64,000 nucleotides of DNA from PLOWO2-12-38-17 sp963709355 (lineage in GTDB: Bacteria; Planctomycetota; Brocadiia; Brocadiales; Brocadiaceae): contig CAVPVY010000005.1 in NCBI GenBank assembly GCA_963709355.1, positions 2,170,001 to 2,234,000 on the forward strand. The letters run 5' to 3'. The position numbers and the translations under genes were made by a program. A model generated the notes under the pieces. The model saw only the letters and a program-made list of their open reading frames with translations. It ran no database searches and was not told where the DNA came from. Below, piece after piece: positions 1 to 8,871 of this stretch; within the stretch, counting starts at the first letter, position 1; each line of letters begins with the position of its first letter.

Positions 1-438
1 CAAAAATTATTAGATAATTACAAATGTGGAATTGATATTCAGACGGTACTGCTCAAGGGAGTTAACCCACCAGAGCTTGTAAAAGACGCCTTTAATGCTG
101 TAAACCAGGCACTTCAAATAAGAGATAGGATTATCAATGAAGCTGAAGGGCAAAGAAACAAAATACTACCTGCAGCAGAGGGTAAAAAGGAACAGGTTAT
201 AAAAGAGGCTGAAGGTTATAAAATTCGTCGAATTAATGAAGCTACCGGCGATGTAAAGGCATTTCTCGTCATGTATGAAGAGTATAAAAAGGCTGAAGAC
301 GTCACCAGAAGGAGACTATATCTTGAAACTATGTCAAGAATCATACCCAATTGTGAAAAGTTGTACATAATTGATAAAGACCTGCAAAGTATATTACCAA
401 CATTTGGGCTCAATGAGGAAGGAGTGAAGAAACCATGA
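1..438 (+). CDS. hflK: HflK, C-terminal part (cut by window edge)
   Basis: An open frame runs from base 1 to a TGA at 436-438 and encodes about 145 residues. It has the Glu/Lys/Arg-rich helical stretch typical of the end of SPFH (stomatin/prohibitin) domains, with repeated EAEG-type motifs near INEAEGQRNK and VIKEAEGYKIRRINEA. In the known family HflK forms a membrane complex with HflC that modulates the FtsH protease. The stop overlaps the ATG of the next gene (ATGA), which indicates translational coupling, and the next gene is a clear HflC, so the HflK assignment is firm. The N-terminus lies outside the window. Confidence 0.9.
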   Translation, partial: QKLLDNYKCGIDIQTVLLKGVNPPELVKDAFNAVNQALQIRDRIINEAEGQRNKILPAAEGKKEQVIKEAEGYKIRRINEATGDVKAFLVMYEEYKKAEDVTRRRLYLETMSRIIPNCEKLYIIDKDLQSILPTFGLNEEGVKKP

Positions 439-1400
439 AGAAATCCTTTACTGTTATTATCGTTATATCTGTAACTGCAGTTTTAATATGCTTAAAAAGC
501 TCTCTTTATGTTGTTGACGTTCGTTCTCAGGCTGTTATCACCCAATTTGGTAAACCCATTAGAACTATTACCGAACCTGGTATTTTTTCAAAGGTGCCAT
601 TCATTCAGGAAATAAGATACTTTGATAAACGCTTACTCGAATGGAGTGGAGAACCAAGTGATATCCTGACTCGGGATAAGGAAAATATTGGTGTTGGCAC
701 ATGGGCACGCTGGAAAATTACAGAGCCGCTCAAATTTTATACCTCACTTGGAACAGAGCCGCGTGGTCAGGGATTGCTTGACGAGATAATCGAATCCGCT
801 GTCAAGAATGTGGTCAGCGCATATACCCTGAAAGAAGTATTAAGAAACACAAACCGTAGACTTGAGTATACTACAAAAGAATTAGAAGTGGCAGAAGATA
901 CCAAAAAGGTATTGATAACAATGGGACGAGACGAGATTACTGATGAAATACGGAAAATGGCAATAAGCTCACTCGAAGACAGATATGGGATCGAGCTTGT
1001 GGATGTCCGTATAAAATATATTAACTATGTAGAAGCTGTTATCCCAAAAATATATGATAGGATGCGCTCCGAACGTATTCGTATAGCAAACAAGTATGAA
1101 TCAGAAGGAAGAAGAGAGGAAGCCGAAATCCTGGGTTCAATGAAAAAAGAGTTGGAACGCATTGAATCGGAAGGGTACAGAACAGCAGAAGAAACAAAAG
1201 GACAGGCTAATGCAGAGGCGATCAGGATTTATGCCGATGCATATAAAAAGGCACCCGAATTCTACTCGTTTATAAAAACACTTGAGACATATGAAAATAC
1301 CTTTAATAAACAGACGCACCTCATTCTCAGTACTGATGGGGAATATTTCAAGTATCTAAAGAGTTTCCAGATGAACGGGAAATCTGTACTGGATAAGTGA
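435..1400 (+). CDS. hflC: HflC, SPFH-family membrane protease regulator
   Basis: This 321-residue protein has one N-terminal membrane segment (about residues 5-25). The SPFH domain follows and begins with VDVRSQAVITQFGKPIR, a typical HflC start. The C-terminal part is a charged helix rich in Glu, Arg and Ala (about 205-265), as in other HflC proteins. HflK and HflC assemble into a large cage around FtsH in bacteria. The start codon overlaps the hflK stop by ATGA, so the two are co-translated. The gene is followed within 30 bases by a convergent gene. Confidence 0.93.
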   Translation: MKKSFTVIIVISVTAVLICLKSSLYVVDVRSQAVITQFGKPIRTITEPGIFSKVPFIQEIRYFDKRLLEWSGEPSDILTRDKENIGVGTWARWKITEPLKFYTSLGTEPRGQGLLDEIIESAVKNVVSAYTLKEVLRNTNRRLEYTTKELEVAEDTKKVLITMGRDEITDEIRKMAISSLEDRYGIELVDVRIKYINYVEAVIPKIYDRMRSERIRIANKYESEGRREEAEILGSMKKELERIESEGYRTAEETKGQANAEAIRIYADAYKKAPEFYSFIKTLETYENTFNKQTHLILSTDGEYFKYLKSFQMNGKSVLDK

Positions 1401-1430
1401 TATTGAACTATAACTCAATAACTGCTCAAT

Positions 1431-2507
1431 TTAATCAATGTTTTCTCGATTGTTCTGAATGATTTGCTTTGCCTTTGTAATATTCTCGAGATGTTTCATG
1501 CCGATTGATTTTACAATAATTATACCGCCAATAAGCGTAAATAAATAATTAGTTAAAAACCTCCATATAACAAGAAATACCCCATTAATATGTGAAGGTA
1601 CAAATAAAGCAAAAAGGGTATATCCAATACCTTCCGATATGCCACTACCACCCGGTGTTGGTACATAATAAAGTAAAAAGTTCAAAACGCCCTGAACCAT
1701 GAAGGTATCTAAAACCATTACATCACAGCCAAGTCCCTTTAACAATACAAAGGCAACTAGAAATTGAGATGTAATCATCAATGCCGTACATAAAACTGCC
1801 AGAAACAAATGCCAGTAATCTTTCTGAAGCAGTTCTCGCAGGTTAGATTTAAATTCGTCAACTGTATGCAAGATATTTTCTTTTAATTTAAAAGACCTCT
1901 CTCTAAAAAACTTAAATCCTTCAAAGAAGATAAAAACCCTATCCAGAAATTTTCTTGCGGAACCAGGCGCAAAATAAAGGTAGGCAAAAAATATCACCGT
2001 TAGAGACATAAATATTGACACATAATCAAACACCAACTTCAGACCGACATTGGATAATAATTCACGGTGAAAATAAATAATAATCGGAGCCCCAACTATA
2101 AAAAACGCCATTGTGATCATGGTGCGTAATAACGAAATCGCCGTCGCCTTACCAAAGGTCACACCTTTCTGATTTAGCATATAGATTAAAAACAGTTCAC
2201 CCCCAGCCGATGAGGGTGTGATATTAGAAAGAAAGGTATATGATAAAATAGCCTTCGTACCGTATATAAAAGGTATTTTTACGCTCACTGCCCTTGCCAG
2301 TATTATAAGGCGCAAGACATCAAAGCATATTGAGAGGCAAATTAATATAAACGAGAATACTAAAAATCCTACATTAATTGATTTGAGGGCGTGAATGGTT
2401 TTAACATTTGTCGTGAAAATTATTAGGAGACAAATAGCAATGACTGTAATCCCACAAAAGATTTCAAGTCCTCTTTTGATTGTTGTATGTTTAAAATTTG
2501 TAAGCAT
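1431..2507 (-). CDS. Integral membrane protein of the lysylphosphatidylglycerol synthase TM / flippase-like family
   Basis: The 358-residue protein has about eight hydrophobic segments. It carries the family signature SNITPSSAGGE near residue 95 and PTPGGSGISEG near residue 284, both typical of the LPG_synthase_TM / AglD / YbhN-like family (PF03706). Members are often called flippase-like and some are linked to lipid or glycolipid handling. No C-terminal aminoacyl-transferase domain is present, so this is the membrane-only type. It converges with hflC. The substrate cannot be told from sequence. Confidence 0.8.
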   Translation of the reverse strand: MLTNFKHTTIKRGLEIFCGITVIAICLLIIFTTNVKTIHALKSINVGFLVFSFILICLSICFDVLRLIILARAVSVKIPFIYGTKAILSYTFLSNITPSSAGGELFLIYMLNQKGVTFGKATAISLLRTMITMAFFIVGAPIIIYFHRELLSNVGLKLVFDYVSIFMSLTVIFFAYLYFAPGSARKFLDRVFIFFEGFKFFRERSFKLKENILHTVDEFKSNLRELLQKDYWHLFLAVLCTALMITSQFLVAFVLLKGLGCDVMVLDTFMVQGVLNFLLYYVPTPGGSGISEGIGYTLFALFVPSHINGVFLVIWRFLTNYLFTLIGGIIIVKSIGMKHLENITKAKQIIQNNRENID

Positions 2508-2537
2508 GAGACGAAGAGAACGCCACGATGCAGATTT

Positions 2538-3154
2538 TTATATATACAGCACAATATCCGTGAATCCGAGCTTTATCATCATTACTGCTATCGCTGCCAG
2601 TAGCAGGGATGCAACTTTGGTAAACGCCTTGAAACCACCTTCGCCCATTACACGATAAATGAAGTTTGATTTCAGAAATACAATCCCCCTACGATAAAGA
2701 GATTTACCACCAGTGAGGTTATTGTAGGAATGTATCCATAGCTATCCACAGTAACAATGATGGTGGTTAAGACTACGGGTCACACTACCAGCGGAATACC
2801 CAGTGGAACAACACCCATAGTTGGTGTTATTGTTTTTTTCTCTTCTAGGAAAATAACAAATCATTTATCGCAAAAACAACCAACAGGAGTCCGCCAGCCA
2901 TCTTAAAATCATATATTTCTATACCGAGTATAGAAAATACAAATTTGCCTATGGCAAGGAAGCCAATACTAACAGAAAGCGCCATGATTACAGATTGGTT
3001 TATAAACCCTCGTCTTATGTGGTTTTTCCAGTCATTCCACCAACGACATAGAAGTCGATAATATCCCTATCACACCAATAGCAACAAAAAACGGAATAAA
3101 GGCAAGCGGGAAATTCTGCCAGTGTTCAATATGAAAAATTTGCAGGTCTTTCAT
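2538..3154 (-). pseudogene. Decayed MarC/UPF0056-family membrane protein gene
   Basis: The minus strand encodes MarC-like pieces in different frames: an N-terminal FIPFFVAIGVIGILSTS, a middle piece, and PTMGVVPLGIPLVV followed by VLTTIIVTV, which matches the conserved PLAIPLLAGP block of MarC proteins. Several stop codons and frame changes lie between them (for example TGA soon after SMSLVE, and TAG before EEKKTIT). The ATG at 3154 overlaps the TGA of the upstream regulator gene, so it was once translationally coupled to that two-component pair. The many lesions point to true decay and not one sequencing error. Confidence 0.7.
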
Positions 3155-4506
3155 AATTCTCCAATTTCATGTTTACTTAATTTATTATAAAGACCTGCAC
3201 GTGAAATTTGCAGTATCTTAGCAGCTTTTTCTTTGTCCGAATCCGTTAGCTTTAAAGTGTTAATAATTATTTGCCTTTCTACCTGATCTATTAATTCTTG
3301 TAACGGCTTACCGGATAATTCCATTGGAGAAACTGTTTTTCCCTGATATAAAGGAATATCCATTGGCTCAATTACATTCCCCTTACAGAGAATAACCGCT
3401 CGTTCGATAACATTTTCCAACTCTCTGACATTGCCTGGCCATAAATATGACGTAAGATTATTTAGCGCCTCGGAAGAAATCATATCTACTTTTTTCCTAT
3501 TTTTTTTACTGTAAATAGAAAGAAAGTGTGAAGCTAGAATGGATATATCGTTTATACGCTCCCTTAATGGAGGAAGAAATATACGGATAACATTTAGCCT
3601 GTAAAACAAGTCCCTGCGGAATATACCCTTTTCAACATTTTCCTCGAGGTCTGCATTGGTCGCGGCAATAATACGCACATCCACCTTTACAGATTTATCG
3701 CTGCCTACAGCCTCAAACTCGCAATCCTGTAAAACTCGAAGCAATTTAGCTTGAACCGTTATAGGTATATTCCCAATTTCATCAAGAAATATAGTACCTC
3801 CATCTGCTGTTCTGAAACGACCGACCCTGTCCTTTATAGCACCTGTAAAAGCCCCCTTTTCATGACCAAAAAGTTCACTTTCCAGCAGCGTTTCTGTAAG
3901 GGCTGCACAGTCAACCTTAACAAATGGGTACTTCTTACGCACGCTATTGTAATGTATAGCCCTTGCTACCAACTCTTTACCAGTACCGGTCTCGCCCTGA
4001 ATTAAAATATTAGCCTCTGTATTAGACACATCCGCTATAATCTCAAATATCTTTTTAATCTTCGGACTTTCACCGATTATATTTTCAAATGTATACTTTT
4101 CATCAAGTTCTGAGCGCAGCCGGTCTACCTCGCCTTCGAGGCGCTGCAATTGAAGAATTTTTTCTATAACAACAATGAGCTCATCTCGTTTAAAAGGTTT
4201 AGTAACATAATCAGCAGCGCCCAGTTTCATCGCTTCAACTGCATTTGTAATCGTACCGTAACTGGTCATTACAACCACTGCTATATGCGGATTCTGCTGT
4301 TTTATCTTTTTTAAAACTTCAATACCGTCCATCTCAGGCATAACCAAGTCAGTAAGAACTATTGAATACGCACCGTCTATAGCCAATTTTTCTACAGCAT
4401 CTTTGCCACTCGCAGAGACCTCTGATACATATCCCTTACTCTTCAGGAGTTCTTTACACATCTCTCCCATTGCTATGTCATCATCTATAATTAATACCTT
4501 TTTCAA
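3151..4506 (-). CDS. Sigma54-dependent response regulator (NtrC type)
   Basis: This 451-residue protein has the full NtrC layout: receiver domain (phosphoacceptor Asp53 in VLTDLVMPEMDG), AAA+ domain (Walker A GETGTGKE near 170, GAFTGA loop for sigma54 contact near 220), and a Fis-type helix-turn-helix at the C-terminus (EKAAKILQISRAGLYNKL). It activates RNA polymerase holding sigma54 after phosphorylation. The partner kinase lies immediately upstream (start 25 bases after the kinase stop). Its target is unknown; the coupled marC-like pseudogene and the adjacent Cys-rich peptide gene are the nearest candidates. Confidence 0.93.
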   Translation of the reverse strand: MKKVLIIDDDIAMGEMCKELLKSKGYVSEVSASGKDAVEKLAIDGAYSIVLTDLVMPEMDGIEVLKKIKQQNPHIAVVVMTSYGTITNAVEAMKLGAADYVTKPFKRDELIVVIEKILQLQRLEGEVDRLRSELDEKYTFENIIGESPKIKKIFEIIADVSNTEANILIQGETGTGKELVARAIHYNSVRKKYPFVKVDCAALTETLLESELFGHEKGAFTGAIKDRVGRFRTADGGTIFLDEIGNIPITVQAKLLRVLQDCEFEAVGSDKSVKVDVRIIAATNADLEENVEKGIFRRDLFYRLNVIRIFLPPLRERINDISILASHFLSIYSKKNRKKVDMISSEALNNLTSYLWPGNVRELENVIERAVILCKGNVIEPMDIPLYQGKTVSPMELSGKPLQELIDQVERQIIINTLKLTDSDKEKAAKILQISRAGLYNKLSKHEIGEL

Positions 4507-4531
4507 TACCTTAACCCTTCAATAAATCCCT

Positions 4532-5668
4532 CTATGCAGGCAATGATATAATAAATCTGGTCCCTCCGCCAACTTTGTTCTCCAGCTCTATTTTACCATT
4601 GTGATTAGTAATTATATTCTTACAAATAGACAAACCCAAGCCTGTTCCTTTACCTATTTCTTTAGTCGTAAAAAAAGGGGTAAAAATATGTTTTTGATTT
4701 TCAACAGGTATACCTATTCCATTATCTTCAAAAACAATCTCCACAGAACTTGTTTTTTTGTTTACTCTGGTTTCAACAAAAACATCCCCGCCATGTGGTA
4801 AGGCGTCAACCGCATTATTGACAAGATTCAATATAACCTGCTGAATCTGATTCCCATCCACAAGCAAAAACGGTGTCTGCTCGTCAAAATTTTTATGTAA
4901 TTTTATTTTATGAATTAGTAAGCGATGTTCAACAACCAACAGTGTATTGTTTATCAAATCCCTAATATTCTGCTGTGTTTTCTCAAGGTTAGATTTCCTT
5001 GAAAATTCCAACATATTCCTGATAGTCTTCTGGCATCTCGAAATCTGTTCAGAAATGGTTTTAATGCGTCCTAGTAAATTATCATCCTTAATCTCCTCTG
5101 ATAGCAATTCACAATAACCTGAAATTGTTGTAAGTGGTGTATCAAGTTCATGTGCAAGACTTGATGCCAATAACCCTATTGATGCCATCTTTTCGGCTTG
5201 TAAAAGTTGATTTTGCAATGATTTTAGTTCTTCATAAGCATGCCTGATTTCACGTATTCTCTTTCCGAGTTCTAATCGTTGTTGTTCGCGCTCCTCCTCA
5301 AGCAGTTTTCTTTCAGTTATATCCCTGAAAATTTCCACGGCATATTCTACCTTGCCGTCATTGTTTAATATAGGAAAGGCGCATTTTTCTATGCAGAATC
5401 TTTTACCTTCAGAATCCGAATCCCACACGATTGTTTGCTGAGGTTTGCCGGTGACAAAGACCATGCCAGTTACACAGTTTTCGCAAGGGGATTTTTCATT
5501 CCACAATTCCGCATAGCACTTGCTTCCCAGCAAAGATTGTCGCTTTTTCCTTGCCAAACGGCTTGATGCTTCATTCAAGAATACAATGTTATAGTCTTTG
5601 TCTACAATATTGATATAATCATGAATGTAATCAAGTGCCGTCTGCAGAAACTTTTCTGATACTTCCAT
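4532..5668 (-). CDS. PAS-domain sensor histidine kinase, cytoplasmic
   Basis: The 378-residue protein has an N-terminal PAS domain (about 10-118), a coiled-coil linker, a HisKA domain with His173 in SLAHELDTPL, and a C-terminal ATPase domain with N, G1 (DNGIGIP) and G2 (GKGTGLGL) boxes. There is no membrane segment, so it senses a cytoplasmic signal. The PAS domain has a cluster of cysteines (Cys51, Cys62, Cys65, Cys92, Cys96) that could bind a metal or act as a redox switch. This is inference. It is the likely partner of the regulator encoded 25 bases downstream. Confidence 0.9.
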   Translation of the reverse strand: MEVSEKFLQTALDYIHDYINIVDKDYNIVFLNEASSRLARKKRQSLLGSKCYAELWNEKSPCENCVTGMVFVTGKPQQTIVWDSDSEGKRFCIEKCAFPILNNDGKVEYAVEIFRDITERKLLEEEREQQRLELGKRIREIRHAYEELKSLQNQLLQAEKMASIGLLASSLAHELDTPLTTISGYCELLSEEIKDDNLLGRIKTISEQISRCQKTIRNMLEFSRKSNLEKTQQNIRDLINNTLLVVEHRLLIHKIKLHKNFDEQTPFLLVDGNQIQQVILNLVNNAVDALPHGGDVFVETRVNKKTSSVEIVFEDNGIGIPVENQKHIFTPFFTTKEIGKGTGLGLSICKNIITNHNGKIELENKVGGGTRFIISLPA

Positions 5669-5860
5669 CGTCCCTCCTTATAGAAGAAATTCAATGCTTA
5701 CACATTCGGAAGGTTAGAATTAAACTCAATATAACATAACTCAATTTTCTTAACAATATGTAAATTCTCTACATCATTATTTTTTACTTGCAAAGAATTC
5801 TTTATTAATTATAATGATAATAATTCTTTCAAAAATTTATCTGTATAAATTATATTATCA

Positions 5861-5890
5861 ATGATGGTTCGAGAGCGTTCTCGAAATCAT
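5861..5890. promoter_or_regulatory. Palindromic operator-like site upstream of the Cys-rich peptide gene
   Basis: TTCGAGA and TCTCGAA form a perfect 7-base inverted repeat around GCGT (5868-5885). It is flanked by ATGAT and ATCAT, which also pair. The site lies about 30-60 bases before the start of the small exported peptide gene and about 190 bases before the divergent histidine kinase. The symmetry suggests a dimeric regulator site or a leader hairpin; which protein would bind is unknown. Confidence 0.45.
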
Positions 5891-5921
5891 TGGATCAATA
5901 GTTAGTCACAGGAGGAGAAAC

Positions 5922-6104
5922 ATGTTAAGGAAGATTGGTTATAGTTTAGTTGTTGTTGGTGCACTTATGCTTGGCGTAAGTGTTGTAAATACGGTTTTCG
6001 TTGGTTCAGCAATGGCAGAGGAACAGAAGTGCGATAAATGTGGACATGTGCCTTCAAAACCAGAAAATGATTGCAAGTGCGAATGTCATCACCCAAAGCA
6101 CTAA
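5922..6104 (+). CDS. Small exported Cys/His-rich peptide
   Basis: A 60-residue product with a clear signal peptide (hydrophobic stretch to about residue 28, cleavage plausible after GSAMA). The mature part is only about 28 residues and holds CDKCGH, then CKCECHHPKH: five cysteines and several histidines that look like a metal-binding site. CECHH is not a canonical CXXCH heme motif. A strong ribosome site (AGGAGG, about 10 bases before ATG) supports expression, and a hairpin terminator follows. I do not recognise the family. A degenerate second copy follows at 6191. Confidence 0.75.
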   Translation: MLRKIGYSLVVVGALMLGVSVVNTVFVGSAMAEEQKCDKCGHVPSKPENDCKCECHHPKH

Positions 6105-6140
6105 TTTTAATTTGAAGTATTTATAATTCAAATTGTCAAG

Positions 6141-6170
6141 GAAAAGGCAACTTAATTAAGTTGCCTTTTC
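6141..6170 (+). terminator. Rho-independent terminator after the Cys-rich peptide gene
   Basis: GAAAAGGCAACTT pairs perfectly with AAGTTGCCTTTTC around an AATT loop. The descending arm ends in a T-rich run. It lies 37 bases after the stop codon. Confidence 0.85.
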
Positions 6171-6190
6171 TGTTATTGGGGAAAATAAAA

Positions 6191-6381
6191 ATGTTAAAAA
6201 ATTTCAGCGCTAGTTTTGTTCTTGTTGTAACATTAACAATGTACATGAGTATTGTAAACACCATATTTGTAAATTTTGCAAGCACATCTGAGGAGAAAAA
6301 ATGCTAGAAGTGTGGACACCTGCCTTCTGAAAATATGCAAAAAACGACTGTAAGTGCGATTGCCAGAAACCAAAACACTAA
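6191..6381 (+). pseudogene. Broken tandem copy of the Cys-rich exported peptide gene
   Basis: The ATG at 6191 opens a frame with a related signal peptide (SIVNTIFVNFA versus SVVNTVFVGSA in the upstream gene) and EEKKC, then a TAG exactly where the upstream copy has Asp, followed by KCGHLPSE. A shift in frame is needed to read the end KNDCKCDCQKPKH before the TAA. One in-frame stop plus one frameshift make this a non-functional duplicate. It shows the peptide family was once a tandem pair. Confidence 0.75.
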
Positions 6382-7016
6382 TAAAAAGAGCTACAAAATC
6401 CAATTTAACCCTATACGGCTTAATGGATTAGATGGGATTCATATCTTATTCATCCAATATTTACAGTATTTATAAATTTCATCATCAAACTACAAACTTT
6501 AATCTGCATAATTAAGTCCGACCACAAGCCACATTTTTTATGCCTCACAACACAGGAATATAATCAATTCGCATTTCATCAAATTTTTTGCCAGATAATA
6601 GCTCATATCCGCATTTAATTCTCTCACTCTGGTTTCTGCAAGTACATTATCTCGTCAAAGACACAACGATACCCGGCATGGCAATAAAAGTGTAAACAAT
6701 TTGTTTGCACTAGTTAGGTTTTTGTTACAAACTGTTATGTGTAAATAAAATAAGTAGTTATAATAACAACCCCCTCTATCCCGTAAAAACAAATCGTTTA
6801 CACATAACTTAAACAAATCATATACTAGAAAATTTTTCTTTCACCTAACTATAGAAAATAGAGACTAGTTAGAACAATTCTGTTCATTTTTAATTTTATG
6901 GGGTACATTGGTTGCGAAATACAATTACAGCTTTCACAGATGAGCTTCACATAAATCTGCAAAAGTAAATTTAAATTGCTATTAAACGTCGTGCCTTTAA
7001 AGGCTGGACTATATAA
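6382..7016. other. Intergenic region, 635 bases
   Basis: AT-rich with no credible gene on either strand. The only feature I can support is a sigma54-like promoter at 6901-6916 near its right end. Bases 6660-6850 contain short direct repeats of GTTTACAC-like text, too weak to call. Confidence 0.5.
6901..6916 (+). promoter_or_regulatory. Sigma54-like promoter upstream of the heme-Cache/NarK operon
   Basis: GGGTACATTGGTTGCG matches the -24/-12 consensus TGGCAC-N5-TTGC: GG and GC are at the exact spacing, and AC and TTGC are kept. The predicted start of transcription is about 90 bases before the ATG at 7017. Two NtrC-type regulators are encoded within 8 kb. Confidence 0.5.
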
Positions 7017-7427
7017 ATGTTAACAAAAAGAATACTAATAGTTGATGATGAAGAAGGATACCGAAAGGTCTTGTTGAATTCATTAGCAGAGATTGGATAC
7101 GAAACGAAGGCTGTAAGAAACGGTTTTGAGGCACTAGATGAAATCAAAAAGCAAAGCTATTTGGTCATCTTGCTAGATGTAAAAATGCCTGGCATGGATG
7201 GCATAGAATTTTTAGAGCAGATACGGAGAATTAAATCAACATCTAATGTGGTAATTATTACAGCATACACAGATAAGGAGGTCGTAAAGGAAGCAGTTAA
7301 GAAGGGAGCCAAAAAGGTAATAACAAAACCTTTTAGTATGGACGACATAGAGGCGTGTATCAAAGAGTTTACAAAATCTGCAATCAATAATTTACATAGC
7401 TCTGCTAATCTAAATTGGGAGAATTAA
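7017..7427 (+). CDS. Single-domain response regulator (CheY-like receiver)
   Basis: This 136-residue protein is a receiver domain only: the acidic pair in LIVDDEEGY, phosphoacceptor Asp54 in LLDVKMPGMDG, the Thr in IITAYT and the conserved Lys in ITKPF. It has no output domain, so it acts by protein contact or in a phosphorelay. Its receiver resembles that of the NtrC regulator at 14701 (VDDEIGYRKVL versus VDDEEGYRKVL). It lies 3 bases before the heme-Cache sensor gene and is surely co-transcribed with it. Confidence 0.9.
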   Translation: MLTKRILIVDDEEGYRKVLLNSLAEIGYETKAVRNGFEALDEIKKQSYLVILLDVKMPGMDGIEFLEQIRRIKSTSNVVIITAYTDKEVVKEAVKKGAKKVITKPFSMDDIEACIKEFTKSAINNLHSSANLNWEN

Positions 7428-7430
7428 ATA

Positions 7431-8843
7431 ATGCCAAAAATATTTAAGGAACGAGTACTTATCGTTATCGCTGCATTCTTGCTTTTCGGGTTGTTTCCTT
7501 TATTTCTTTTAAAAATATTGGCATTTCCAAGGGCAACCGCTGAATTGAAACTGGGCGTTCAAAGAAACCTTGTAGGCATAGTAAACAAACAAAGAGATAT
7601 GCTCACGCTTTTATGGGACGAAAGAAAGTCGCATGCAAGGACTATTTCAGATACCATTCAGAGCGAGTTGCTTATACATGGCAGTGAAGATCTTACAAGT
7701 ATTATAAGTGGTAATAGCGAATATGAATATCTCAGATTAAAAACACAACTGGAGTGTACAAAGACAGATTATGGATATAAGGGAATATTCATTTGCGACG
7801 AAGCTGGTGTTGTTTTGACTGCAACTGAAAATGAAAAATCTTTGGTTGGTATGAATATTATGAAGGAAAAACCTTTTAGAAATATTCAGAAAACCTTATA
7901 TGACGGCGATACATACAGTTCGGATATAACACATTTTGTTCTGCCTAAAGGTATTCAAGACAGCGAGGAAGATGAATTGCCTTCCATGTTTATATCTCTT
8001 CCGATTAAAGGCGAAAATCGCGATGTAATTGGCGCAGTAATATTGTGGATGGACACTTCGATATTAGACAAGGCAATGAAAAGCGTAATTTTGGGTAAGA
8101 CTGGCGAAGTATATCTGGTAAATAAAGATGGAACAATGATAACCCACTCAAGATTTTCTGAACATATTAAAAATAATAACACAGAGACATGCAAGACATG
8201 TCATAAAGTCACTGAACCTGAGACACGTATGCTAACGAAAGGTGTATATAATTGTGTTACCGCAAGAACAAGTGGCTATAACCTTGAAGGGTACAGAGAT
8301 TATGACGGAATAAAAGTGGTTGGCGCATGGACATGGAACAAAGACCTGAACGTGGGATTAATAGCGGAAATAGACGCAGACGAGGCATTGGGCACCGTAG
8401 ACAATATCAATTCGATGGTAAAATCGTTCATGATAGTAATAATAATGCCGGCTTTTGTTCTTGCCACTTTAATATACAGAAAATTGAGCACAGGATTTAT
8501 GTTAAAAAATCTGCCTCTGCCAAAAAAGGCTTTACTGGGTGTGACAAGCATCATCGTAGTAGGATTTGTCATAGCCATCCTGGATGGCTATGAATTAAGG
8601 AAAGAACGAGGTTTCATTAGAGAACAGAAGTATAAAGTCCACAATCCATTAAATGTCCTTGGTTCAATTGTAACACAAAGAGACGAGGATTTTATTAAAA
8701 ACAATATTTCAAAATTCAAGGAAGGGTTTCCAACAATTAAATCCGAAAACACACCAAATAAAAACAGAAAGGATAAAGATGCACGAATTAACTTAATACA
8801 ACCAGATGAAAAAACTGTCGCAACATGGGAATTAAAACCGTAA
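7431..8843 (+). CDS. Membrane Cache-domain sensor with a c-type heme motif, no kinase domain
   Basis: The 470-residue protein has an N-terminal membrane helix (about 9-31), a long periplasmic dCache-like region (about 35-325), then two more hydrophobic helices (about 330-349 and 367-386) and an 80-residue tail. The periplasmic part carries one CXXCH heme c motif, CKTCH at 254-258, inserted after the Cache block GEVYLVNKDGTMITHS. There is no HAMP, kinase, methyl-accepting or cyclase domain. It probably signals through partners, such as the receiver protein encoded just before it and the PAS protein just after it. A redox, NO or nitrogen-oxide sensing role is inference from the heme and the NarK neighbour. 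Confidence 0.8.
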   Translation: MPKIFKERVLIVIAAFLLFGLFPLFLLKILAFPRATAELKLGVQRNLVGIVNKQRDMLTLLWDERKSHARTISDTIQSELLIHGSEDLTSIISGNSEYEYLRLKTQLECTKTDYGYKGIFICDEAGVVLTATENEKSLVGMNIMKEKPFRNIQKTLYDGDTYSSDITHFVLPKGIQDSEEDELPSMFISLPIKGENRDVIGAVILWMDTSILDKAMKSVILGKTGEVYLVNKDGTMITHSRFSEHIKNNNTETCKTCHKVTEPETRMLTKGVYNCVTARTSGYNLEGYRDYDGIKVVGAWTWNKDLNVGLIAEIDADEALGTVDNINSMVKSFMIVIIMPAFVLATLIYRKLSTGFMLKNLPLPKKALLGVTSIIVVGFVIAILDGYELRKERGFIREQKYKVHNPLNVLGSIVTQRDEDFIKNNISKFKEGFPTIKSENTPNKNRKDKDARINLIQPDEKTVATWELKP

Positions 8844-8871
8844 CAGAATTTTTTTAAGGGAGGTTAATAAA

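Noticed and set aside
5868..5885. LexA/SOS box reading of the TTCGAGA-GCGT-TCTCGAA dyad
   Set aside because: It does not match a known SOS box closely, and no SOS gene follows.
6104..6381. Reading TAG as sense to rescue the second Cys-rich peptide
   Set aside because: A frameshift is also needed to reach the conserved end, and no other gene in the window uses internal TAG.
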